DNA of 64,000 nucleotides, taken from positions 159,897-223,896 of the forward strand of contig VKHL01000034.1 of assembly GCA_015146655.1 (NCBI GenBank), given 5' to 3'. Made by a program: the position numbers and the translations under genes. This DNA is from Ochromonas danica (Eukaryota; Sar; Chrysophyceae; Chromulinales; Chromulinaceae). Shown piece by piece: positions 53,593 through 64,000 of the stretch (position 1 is the stretch's first letter; every line of letters starts with the position of its first letter). Under the pieces are notes generated by a model. It was not told the origin of the DNA. It searched no databases and saw nothing but the letters and a program-made list of their open reading frames with translations.

Positions 53593-54526
53593 CTACTCCA
53601 AAATGGCAATTATCTTATTGGCGATGGTTCTGAGGGATTCAACAGTGGGCCGACCATTCTCCAGGGAAACAGTCAACAACTCTTCTGTCACCTTGTCTGC
53701 TTCATCCTTGATAAAGCACCACTCGAGATAGTTGGTGGCAATGCCGTAAGTAACAGATAGCTCTTCGATATCACACAGCGATTCGCATCCGATCAAACTC
53801 TGCGTTCTGCTCTGCAGGATGTCATCCTTCTTGGCCTCCACGATACAGATGCGCTTCTCTCCGCGCTTCAAGACAAAATCAAAATGTTCGTAGGCATGTA
53901 CTCTGTTGCCTTCAATGTCCTCTTCGGCAAGGATCTGAATGTCTCCATGGAAATGTGAACCCACGATCATGACAATTGGGGCGATTAAATGAATTCGCTT
54001 AGCCTCAGTGATAGGCAAAACACAGATAGTGGCAAAACTCAAGTACTGATGTAAGGCGGACAGTAATGGATCAGGGAGACCAGCAGATGAACTCGCTCCA
54101 ATGCTACCTTGGACTATTGGTGGGAAGTAGTCTTTCAGCTGCTCCCAGTAGCGAAGTGAGTTTTGTTCGTCCTCTCCTGTCTTTGTCTTTTTGTTTATAT
54201 CAAGTACAGCGTTCAAGCCGTCCCGACGCCTCTTTCTTGATTCAGCAAGAGTAGTCCCCCCAACACCGTTCTGAACAGGAATACCTAAACCAAACAAATA
54301 CTGTATTATTCATCAGCTGAAAGCGACAGTACTAATCAAATAGCAGTTGGGGCCACAGCTAATTAAACAACGAATGAAATTAATTAGTGATGGACTTACA
54401 TGGATGGACGACACATGGGGCTGTCTCAGTGGTATCAGACCACTTTCCACAATCACAACAGCCAAGAGGTCTTCCATCAGACCCCACAGGACCACTAGCA
54501 GGGAAATTGTTAAAGCGATGGGGCAT
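53593..54526 (-). CDS. PD-(D/E)XK nuclease-like protein, two exons
   Basis: Exons on the - strand are 54526..54400 and 54284..53593 (272 residues), joined across a 115-base GT-AG intron. Exon 1 encodes a Cys-rich segment (GRPLGCCDCGKWSDTTETAPCVVHP) that may bind zinc. Exon 2 has a basic patch (ESRKRRRDG) and, from residue ~165, a stretch like a restriction-endonuclease fold: HFDFVLKRGEKRICIVEAKKDD with the putative catalytic D...ExK, followed by Q..SLIGCESL and a YGIATNYLEWCFI strand. Similar domains occur in Crinkler-type and transposon-linked proteins of stramenopiles. The fold call is inferred from motifs, and activity is untested. Confidence 0.65.
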
Positions 54527-55217
54527 AGTCAATGAAGACAGAGTGATTCAACAATGCGATGGTTGTGCTCTTTATGCTGTTTGGTTCTTGTGACGGGCAG
54601 ACTGGTCCCCGCGTGATTTCCGATTTCGTTCCACTAAAACACCAAAACCGAAGAATCAACAATCGAAAAAGATGGAAACAACGCGTTTTTGGTGATTTTG
54701 TTGAAGGTTGAATTGTAAATGAATTTAATTGTAAATGGAAATTGCGAAAATGAATTATGTTAATTACCCTTAAAAAAACCGGGATTTCCAGCGGAAGAGC
54801 TCTGTTTGTTTAGATGTTGTTAAGATTAGCCAATTGACCAATTAGATTAGTATGTACAGTATATTGTACATAATAATATGTTATGTTAGTTAGTTCTTCT
54901 CTTGGGGGATAATAGATATGACACTGCAGATATGGTTGTCCAACAGAACGAGTAGCAGGACAATAGATAAACAAAGAGAGAGTGGAACCTCTCCTTCTTA
55001 CTACTTCTCATACAAATGGCAGATACAATATATAGTAGCACATTATGACTAGCACTTCCTGTACACACTAGATGGACCTCTTATAAGAAGCACCACGTAT
55101 TGTACGGTATACCTTCTGAAGAGATGAGCAAAGGTCATAGCAGTTCTTATATGCTCACACTAGTATTAGTATGATCTAACCATCTTGATGAGAGATGATC
55201 ACTTGACAACAGTCATC
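54527..55217. other. Intergenic region
   Basis: AT-rich; no recognised gene. Confidence 0.4.
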
Positions 55218-56267
55218 TTACCGTGTATCCCTCACATAAGTTTCACCACCAAGATAAACATACTCGAGATTAGGACATTGTTCGCACAGGAGACGAAAGA
55301 TCACATCATTATAGTATGGATAGGCATACTTTACTACAAGTCTCGTCAACTTTGGACATAATCTTCCTATCGAAACCAAGCAATCATTACTAATATGTAA
55401 TCTCACATCTTTCCATGTTTTAATCTCTAAGACCTCTAACAATACCATCCCTCTACTACTACCACCTGATGATGCTGATAGATAAGGTATCAACCACGAC
55501 TCCAGTGGCTGAAAGACATCTTCACCACCAAGAGAAATATCCAATACCTTGAGATGAATCTCACTCTCAATGAGGGTGGATATGATCACATCCACTCCTT
55601 CTCTTATACTCAGATGGAGTTCTTGTAAGCTCAAGGCATGCTTTCTAAGCAGGTTAGCTATCATAACAGTCGTCTTACAATCACTACGATTGTCCTTCAT
55701 ATCGATCTTAGTGAGAATGTTATCTGTCAATTGCTCACCCCGCAGCACTCGTAACACTAATCTGACAGCTTTGTGTAGAACTATTGTCAATTCTCTCAGA
55801 CCATGACAATGAATTAAGAACAAAGTGAGATAGTTCTCTAATTCAGATGCATCTAATTCAGATGTATCCCTCACATAAGTTTCACCACCAAGATAAACAT
55901 ACTGATGATCACGAGTATTCGCCAGTCTTCTTCCTGGTAAGATCTCAATCGAGTGAATAGCAGGACAATAGGTCTCAAAGAAGTCTAACCCTAATTCTTT
56001 CACAATATACTGTAAACCACGACCCAATAGCATAGGAAACCCTTCCAGACAAAACACTCGATGCTTACCCAGCCAAACATAGAAAATGTCATCAGAAATA
56101 TTTCCAAGCCGTCTGCTCATCCTAACACCACCTAAAGAAGTCAACCACTCATTTCGAGTAGACTGTCCCGCACAAGCTATATCCAACTGAGATAGATCCT
56201 TCCATCCCAACCATTCTGAATAAACACAGTGAAGAATATCTTCTGGTAATTGAAAGATAACACTCAT
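55218..56267 (-). CDS. F-box-like/LRR protein, second family member (possibly truncated)
   Basis: A 349-residue frame from an ATG. It starts FQLPEDILHCVYSEWLGWKDLSQLDIACAG...RNEWLTSL, clearly homologous to the start of the protein at 30637..32688. LRR-like segments follow (CPAIHSIEIL, LSLQELHLSI, HLKVLDISLGG, CPKLTRLVVKY, CPNLEYVYLGG). It is about half the length of its relative and ends abruptly in the middle of an LRR. The last 13 residues (YVYLGGETYVRDT plus Arg) repeat an internal segment of the same protein exactly, over ~39 identical bases, so the 3' end looks like the product of a recombination that replaced the original C-terminus. A substrate-recognition role in an SCF ligase is inferred. 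Confidence 0.75.
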   Translation of the reverse strand: MSVIFQLPEDILHCVYSEWLGWKDLSQLDIACAGQSTRNEWLTSLGGVRMSRRLGNISDDIFYVWLGKHRVFCLEGFPMLLGRGLQYIVKELGLDFFETYCPAIHSIEILPGRRLANTRDHQYVYLGGETYVRDTSELDASELENYLTLFLIHCHGLRELTIVLHKAVRLVLRVLRGEQLTDNILTKIDMKDNRSDCKTTVMIANLLRKHALSLQELHLSIREGVDVIISTLIESEIHLKVLDISLGGEDVFQPLESWLIPYLSASSGGSSRGMVLLEVLEIKTWKDVRLHISNDCLVSIGRLCPKLTRLVVKYAYPYYNDVIFRLLCEQCPNLEYVYLGGETYVRDTR

Positions 56268-56998
56268 CTTAGCTTCTCAACAATATCTAATCAAGGAACA
56301 CTATGTGATCTGCGCAGGTAGTGTGGGGAGGAGAGAGAGAGGAGAGAGGAGAGAAGAGAGAGGAGAGGTGTTGTTGTTGTGTTGTTGTTGTTTAGCAGAT
56401 ATTGCAATAGATTTGTTCTAGTGACACCTCTAGTGCTGCTGATATCGCAATTGGATGTGTGATAATATTCTATGTTGATTGAATACCGTCAGATAAAATA
56501 TCCTGAAATCTACAAGTATTTCTTAGTCGGGTCTCTTTCTATCTCTTTGACTTGCCGAAGAAGAAGTAGTCTACATGACAGCGACTCAAATTTTGACGAT
56601 GAACAATGAAATAATTCACTTCGATTTCTTCTACAGTAAAAGATGACTTTTAAATCCACTTTTATAGCTTCTGGTGTTGTTGTGACATTTAGGCAAGGTT
56701 ACAAATGCTCTCTATTCCAACCATGTCATTACCATGACCTTCTCTTCAAAGAACCCAAGAGTAACTCAAATATAGATAGAATGTTTTATCTTATCCAAGA
56801 TCTGAATGTTCACGTCTTAATGTATCTCAACTATTCTACTATAATCGTAGCAACAATTAATTTACAGTCACTCCCAGTGAAGAGAGATGGTGACATGACA
56901 TGTAATAATGTAGTAGTCTACTACTTGACTAACATTTCCAACCTTGACTATGTCGCATCATTCTATAAGAGACAATAATATAATCACCATTCAGGAAA
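56268..56998. other. Intergenic region with one weak open frame
   Basis: A purine-rich gagagagga tract lies at 56325..56370. An ATG frame at 56643..56978 (+, 111 residues) has no recognisable feature and is not called as a gene. Confidence 0.4.
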
Positions 56999-57909
56999 TC
57001 ATCTCGTCTTAGTTCGGAAATAGCGTCTCCCCAGTCGACTTTCAATCTCAGCCTGTGCTTGAAGCATACGAGACATCCAAAGCACATCATCACCACCTGC
57101 ATCATCTTCATTCTTCGCAGTCGTAGCTATCAATTGCTTTCTAGAAGGAGCAGTCTCTTGAACTGGAGCCACACGTTGCTCTTCCAAGTCTCCCATAGCG
57201 GTTGGGGAGGTAGAGGAATGAGGATCAGGAGAGGATGATGAGGATAAGACTTCCTTTCTCATCACACGAGGCTTTCTCTTAGCCATCTCTCTTGCTATGA
57301 TTTCATCTTCTGTTTCATCATAGTCATTGTTATCCTGACGATTCATTGTCATTGTTGTCTTTGGTATAGCATGACTACCATTTGTATTCAATCCCATTCT
57401 CTGTTGATTCGACGATGATGGACGATGCTTAGCAGAGAGAGAATCATCTCGTTGTTGAGGGCCGACATCTTCAAGACTTCTCCCTCTTGTTGACAAGGGA
57501 GAGGTGGAAGGAGATAGACCACCACCACCACTACCCTTTCCTCCTTGATAGTTAGCCATTTCCTCTTGAATAAACCCATAGAACTCTTGCAAATCAATCT
57601 CACCATCACCATCTAAATCAAATCGATTCATTAGAATCTGCACATCTTTAATAGGCAAGGTGACATGAAAGGCTTTTAATAATCGGATGAACTCCTTTTC
57701 ATTTAATCTCCCATTGCCATTAACATCAGCACGATGGAAATGAGATAAGATCTGCTTTTTGGTTAATCCTTGTGTTTGACGCTTCCATTGGCGAAGTAGA
57801 TTACGACGATTAAAGAAAGCCCAAACAAACTCACCATAATGAACAGATCCACTTCCATTGGGATCAAAATGTCTAATACAAACAAACAAACAAACAAACA
57901 AACAAACAA

Positions 57910-57969
<60 letters not shown>

Positions 57970-60139
57970 ACAAACAAACAAACAAACAAACAAACAAACA
58001 AACAAACAAACAAACAAACAAACAAACAAACAAACAAACAAACAAACAAACAAACATTGTCATTACAATGAGTATAACTACTTCATGATTGAATAAAAGT
58101 GTTACTTACTTGAAGATAATATCAATAGAAGGTAGATCTAATTTCACTCCTAAGGATAGAAAAGCTTGTGCCATTTCCATAGGAGATAATAGACCATCAC
58201 CAGAACGATCAAACTCTTCAAAGACAGCTTTCAAATCTAATTTAAAAGCTGAGATATTAGCAGCTGCTTTACGTATTGCTTCCATTGCAATGGTTACAAT
58301 AGATTCTTCATCATTATCTTGAATAAGTTGAGTAGATTGTTTACTATGTCTACGACCTGCTTCATCCCAATAATATTGTTGTATAGTTCTTTCAATTAAT
58401 GGATCTTTTAATGCTGATGTTGCATTAGGTGGTAATGGACCAGGACCAAGTAAAGGACCTTTATGACTTTTACCACGTAATGATTGAAAACCATTTGGTG
58501 CTTTCGTCCAAATGACTTTTTGATTACCACGATGTATTCTTGTCTTTTGTTTTAAAATATCATCTTTAATTTCATCTTCAATTGTCTTTAAAGTTAATAA
58601 TTCTTGTCTTGCATTACGTAGAAAGCTTTCTCTTTCTTGTTTGTTATGTGATTCTTCAGCAATTTGACGATATTTCTCACTTGATTGTAATTGACGTATT
58701 TTAGCAATTTCTATCATACGACGTCGTTCATCCATTTTCTCTACAATATCTTTCCTTGTTCTTTCAATCTCATTGACTAATTGATAAGTATCAGAGGATA
58801 ATAATTGACTACCTGTTAATGTCTTTTTTGCATCATCACGTCCTTTCATATGTTTTTCATTCTTAATAGCTGATAAAGTTTGTGATTTCCCTAATAGACG
58901 ATGTGTTATTTCAAACATACCTAAATCAATATTTTCATCTTTATTATTATTGTTATTATAACTACTACTTGATTTACCATGCCATGAATGATTTGGTTGA
59001 TAAGATTCTGATCTCATTCGATTGGCTGATTGAGAACGATTACTTGTATTATTATTAGTATTGCTCTGATGACTATTCTTCTTATTCTTATCACTATTAG
59101 AAGCTTCTAAAGGAAAGGTAAACTCAGATACTCGTAATGACTGTTGCTGTTGTTGTCTTGGTGTTAGAGCAGAGGTAGCAGAGGTAGTGGTAGTCTTCTT
59201 CTGACCTTGTGGTATAGCTTGATAATGACTGTCATCTTGACTGGCACGTTCAGCTGCAATACTAGCAGTCTTATTGAACTTGTTGCCAATAGCCTTCTCC
59301 ATCATCATCTCCTCTTCCTCCTCTTGTCCATTCAAATCCTTACCACCAAAGATTAGCTCATAGTTATCCACACCTACTTTATGTAACTCACTGCGACTGA
59401 GAATCCACATGATAAGGTCTGCTTGTTTGGGTGTGGTAGCAAATTTAATAAATTTCATCATAGCTTCATCAACTCGTACAGGAACGAGTGCAGCTGGATG
59501 ATGAATATATCGACCTGTATAGTAAGAGAGATAGAATCAAGACAGTCAGGCACCAATGTCATCAAGTTGTCATATACACGTATATGTATACTGTATATAA
59601 GAAATGAATATACACAGCTAGTTCAACTTGCGGGTAGTGGTAGTGGCAGAGTGTAACATAGTGTGTAACTACACCACTACCACTGCATATAGTATAATTA
59701 CATAGTCTACTATTATTATATTTCTTTAGTGGTGTATAGTGCATGATGTATGGGTATAGTATATAACTGTATGTTATGGTATAGTATAGTATAGGATAGT
59801 ATAGTTCAGTGCATAGTAATATCTGTGTAAACATACTGTAGTAGTCTATCTAGTGCATGTCAATACAATAATACATGAACAATGACTGAAATAGTCTATT
59901 TTACCTGCTAGCCATTGCTTTAACTCCCTTGATAAATCTTCTTTAAAGATATCTAAGCGAATGATCCCATCCTCTCCCTTGGCTAGTAAGGATCGACTAT
60001 CCGTAGTGAGGGTGAGGATGAGCAGGTAGGGTTCATCACACTCATAGACCATCAGTGTGCCAGACAGAAGACTACCATCCACGATCCTTAACTTAAGATG
60101 CTTTGTTAGCACTAAATGAGCTTCTACTTCTAACTCCAT
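56999..60139 (-). CDS. Four-EF-hand calcium-binding protein, three exons
   Basis: Exons on the - strand are 60139..59905, 59514..58110 and 57872..56999 (837 residues). Four canonical EF-hand loops occur: DRSGDGLLSPME at the end of exon 2, then DPNGSGSVHYGE, DVNGNGRLNEKE and DLDGDGEIDLQE in exon 3. All have acidic or oxygen side chains at positions 1, 3, 5 and 12, so they should bind Ca2+. The N-terminal ~80 residues look like a small beta-rich domain (HLKLRIVDGSLLSGTLMVYE). The middle is Asn/Ser-rich, then a charged helical region (ERTRKDIVEKMDERRRMIEIAKIRQ). The intron between the first and second EF-hands holds a long tetranucleotide repeat. I do not recognise a named family; a flagellar or cytoskeletal calcium sensor is possible. 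Confidence 0.85.
57880..58055. repeat. (CAAA)n/(CAAG)n tetranucleotide microsatellite in an intron
   Basis: The order is (caaa)n, (caag)n, (caaa)n, filling most of the intron 57873..58109. On the transcript strand it reads (UUUG)n/(CUUG)n and ends about 8 bases before the acceptor. Confidence 0.98.
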
Positions 60140-60307
60140 CGTATCAATGTTGATTCAAAGTCATCAATGATGAACGACAACAACAACAGCCAGGAGATGA
60201 CCGTTTCACTTAGAAAACGCGTTCTTAATTACAAACGCGTTTGTTAACTTAAGAGAATATCCGCACTGAGAAGATGGGAATGAGGCCATAATTGAATAGC
60301 AGTAGCA

Positions 60308-61420
60308 ATGAAGAAGAAGCATTCACTGTCTTTACCATTCTACCTTTCCAATCGACCTATCTATTTCTTGCTATTATTATTCTTCTTCTCTTGTTCTCTT
60401 CTATCTGGAGTAGTCCTTAGTAATAATGATCAAATAACAAAAGAAGCAGAAGAAGCAACCAGGTCATGTCAACAACAACCAGGTCAACAGATCTTCACTG
60501 CTATGATAGCCTCACGTTTTCCTACCCAATCCTCCTATATTGAACAACGTATCTATTACCATGTACAACATTTCTTACAGAAGACTTTCACAGGTCAACC
60601 TGGTGTCATCGGTGAAATGAGATTATGGCCTCCGATCATGGCTTATCATTGTACTACTAATGAGACCTCTTATGATAAAGGTCATGGATCCAATTTAGTT
60701 CATTATGAAATTTGGGATCATTTTTATAAACATCGTCGTTCTTGTGGAATTCAAAAAAATGATGTTTTACTGATATTTGAATATGATGCATATTTAGGGT
60801 CAGAAAATGCCGTACAAACGATCTTGGAAAGTGTTTCTCGGATGAAAACGGACTTTTTATTTTTAGGGTATTGTTTTAAACGACGACAACATCCAAGATT
60901 AAATAATCGTTCACCTTATTGTCTACATGCTTATGCTATTACTATATCAGGGGCAAAGAAATTAACTGATTTATTAGATTTATGTGGTCCCTTTGCTGAT
61001 GCTCAATTATCTAATTTCTTTAATGATGGATTAATTTCATGGAGTTATTTGAATATAAGTTATGATAATAAATATGTTGAAAAATTATTTCAAACAGAAG
61101 GATTACATATGAGTGGATATTTCTTATATGATGGTGTTGTTATTCAAGCTAAATATGATGAATTACCAGGTCATCTATTAGAAGGAACAATCAGTCATAT
61201 AGGACATGATCGACAATTGTTTTGTCTGTATCATAATCAATGGAGACCTATTGAAAGTATGACTATGTTTGAACGATTGAAAGGTGATCAACGTAGAGTG
61301 AAGGTTTTGTCTCATTGGCAATTCAATCATTGGCAAGTTAATTGGACTAGCATAACTATAGAAGAAAGTGATACCATTGCCAAGTTAAGAAGTGGGAATT
61401 TGATTGGCAAGATGAGATAA
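60308..61420 (+). CDS. GT25-like glycosyltransferase, type II membrane protein
   Basis: A single-exon gene of 370 residues from an ATG. The N-terminus has a basic cytosolic end (MKKKHSLSL) and one signal-anchor helix (IYFLLLLFFFSCSLLSGVVL), as in Golgi/ER transferases. The catalytic part has a DxD-like element in LLIFEYDAYLGSE and then DFLFLGYCF...CLHAYAITISGAKKLTDLL. This order resembles family 25 (LPS/procollagen galactosyltransferase) enzymes, where the E-D-D motif and the 'THAY.ls..GA.kL' block bind the sugar nucleotide. Here the acidic motif is EYD rather than EDD. Donor and acceptor are unknown. Confidence 0.7.
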   Translation: MKKKHSLSLPFYLSNRPIYFLLLLFFFSCSLLSGVVLSNNDQITKEAEEATRSCQQQPGQQIFTAMIASRFPTQSSYIEQRIYYHVQHFLQKTFTGQPGVIGEMRLWPPIMAYHCTTNETSYDKGHGSNLVHYEIWDHFYKHRRSCGIQKNDVLLIFEYDAYLGSENAVQTILESVSRMKTDFLFLGYCFKRRQHPRLNNRSPYCLHAYAITISGAKKLTDLLDLCGPFADAQLSNFFNDGLISWSYLNISYDNKYVEKLFQTEGLHMSGYFLYDGVVIQAKYDELPGHLLEGTISHIGHDRQLFCLYHNQWRPIESMTMFERLKGDQRRVKVLSHWQFNHWQVNWTSITIEESDTIAKLRSGNLIGKMR

Positions 61421-61865
61421 TGATAGTCTAGTTGGACTACTACCACTACTACCCTCATGGTCTGACTGACTGACTGATACTGTTAGCTGCTGTGAGGGGG
61501 TGCTGTCTCTATCCTCATGGTGTTGTTTATTGAAGGTTTTGCACATGCACATGTTGTCATATGAAAATAATAGTGTACAATACAATTGTTAGATAACCTA
61601 CACCATCTCAACCAGTTGAATCTTCCATGGAATGTTTCCATGGAATAAATAGGAAACTGTGAACAGACAGAGAGGTACAGTAAATTTACTCGATAAAGAC
61701 AAGACGAGAAGGATGTCTTCAAAAGGTGAAAACAGAATAGAAGTCCACCATTTGTCATTCATGTGGTTGTTAATACTCAACTTGACTCTATTGTTACCAC
61801 CCCTATCTATTGCCATTGCCACTATCGCTATTGCTATTGTAACTATTGCTTCTATACCATTCCTT
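61421..61865. other. Intergenic region between convergent genes
   Basis: No gene is seen. It contains a short imperfect palindrome ttccatggaatgtttccatggaa at ~61623. Confidence 0.4.
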
Positions 61866-63662
<1,797 letters not shown>

Positions 63663-64000
63663 TTTCGCTTGTTGGTGCAACCAATGAAAGCAATGCAATG
63701 CAATCGAATGCATGCGTTGGTCTTGGTGGATGAGAGACAACATGGATTCCATGGATTCCACTGGAATCGAACACAGAGTGCGAGAAACCCAAAAATCGAA
63801 AACAGATGTACAGTACAGGCTGATCCGGGCAAGAGTGCCCAAAACACCTTTTCCGGGACCCACCACCGTTTCGCAAAACAATGGGTGACGCAAAGGCAGA
63901 AAAACGGTTTTTCCACGCAAATTGGAAACTCAATTTGCCACACAAACAAACTTCCAGTGCCTTTATTCCAAAATGAGGACAAGAAAAGCAAGGCTGGGGG
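63663..64000. promoter_or_regulatory. Upstream region of the PLP enzyme gene
   Basis: It carries the gcaatgcaatgcaatc word at 63690..63714, about 30 bases before the chosen ATG, and a gattccatggattcc direct repeat near 63745. No other gene is seen before the window ends. Confidence 0.45.

Noticed and set aside
57763-58096. Open frames of Cys-Leu-Phe-Val or Asn-Lys-Gln-Thr repeats
   Set aside because: They are translations of the intronic tetranucleotide repeat; the EF-hand gene splices across it in frame.

Overview
The window is nuclear DNA of a eukaryote, most likely a flagellated stramenopile (heterokont) alga such as a chrysophyte or relative; the lineage is inferred from family content only. 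The pointers are an axonemal-type dynein heavy chain (a motile flagellum), a secreted/membrane protein with Pro-Thr-Ser-Gln-Pro repeats of the kind common in ochrophytes, a very large LRR protein with many membrane spans, an EF-hand/myotubularin fusion, short GT-AG introns, and moderate AT-richness with many simple repeats. The genes are densely packed, about half on each strand, with no operons. Several open frames end inside introns, so exon joins were worked out by hand from splice motifs and family conservation.

Layout. 1-2.0 kb: 3' end of a dynein heavy chain (+) and a PSMG4-like proteasome assembly chaperone (-). 2.3-3.5 kb: aldo/keto reductase (+). 3.5-7.75 kb: a coiled-coil protein ending in a PH-like domain (+), then REV1 DNA polymerase (-). 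8.0-11.9 kb: a hairpin, then an EF-hand/GRAM/myotubularin phosphatase (+). 11.3-15.7 kb: nested tandem duplications of the 3' end of that gene, then decayed copies of pieces of REV1 and of the ankyrin gene that follows. 15.7-19.3 kb: a second coiled-coil gene whose N-terminus is nearly identical to the first but which ends in ankyrin repeats, one per exon. 20.3-23.8 kb: the PTSQP membrane protein and a small multi-pass membrane protein (+). 24-25.2 kb: a broken reading frame. 25.5-29.7 kb: VPS9-domain Rab5-type GEF (-). 30.6-36.2 kb, all on the - strand: F-box-like/LRR protein, BSD-domain protein, UBXD8/FAF2-like protein. 36.7-38.2 kb: KDEL receptor (+) and tRNA-Lys(CUU). 38.3-39.7 kb: a decayed fragment, a long GA microsatellite and a small inverted-repeat element. 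40.0-45.0 kb: LRR/multi-TM protein (-). 45.3-46.8 kb: XRCC3-like RAD51 paralogue (+). 46.9-48.7 kb: MFSD5-like transporter (-). 49-54.5 kb: a low-density accessory region with gene fragments, a dispersed repeat present twice, and two small - strand genes, one carrying a PD-(D/E)XK-like domain. 55.2-56.3 kb: a second F-box-like gene (-). 57-60.1 kb: four-EF-hand protein (-). 60.3-61.4 kb: GT25-like glycosyltransferase (+). 61.9-63.7 kb: PLP-dependent methionine gamma-lyase/aluminium-resistance family enzyme (-).

Most genes are independent housekeeping functions: trafficking (KDEL receptor, VPS9 GEF, myotubularin), protein quality control (UBXD8, PSMG4), DNA repair (REV1, XRCC3) and motility. 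The most unusual part is 3.5-19.4 kb, where a modular coiled-coil family, fragments of REV1 and fragments of its own ankyrin exons have been copied, inverted and recombined. A window-wide oddity is the splice acceptor: 25 of 29 acceptors placed here are TAG, and many are preceded by U/G-rich rather than pyrimidine-rich tracts.
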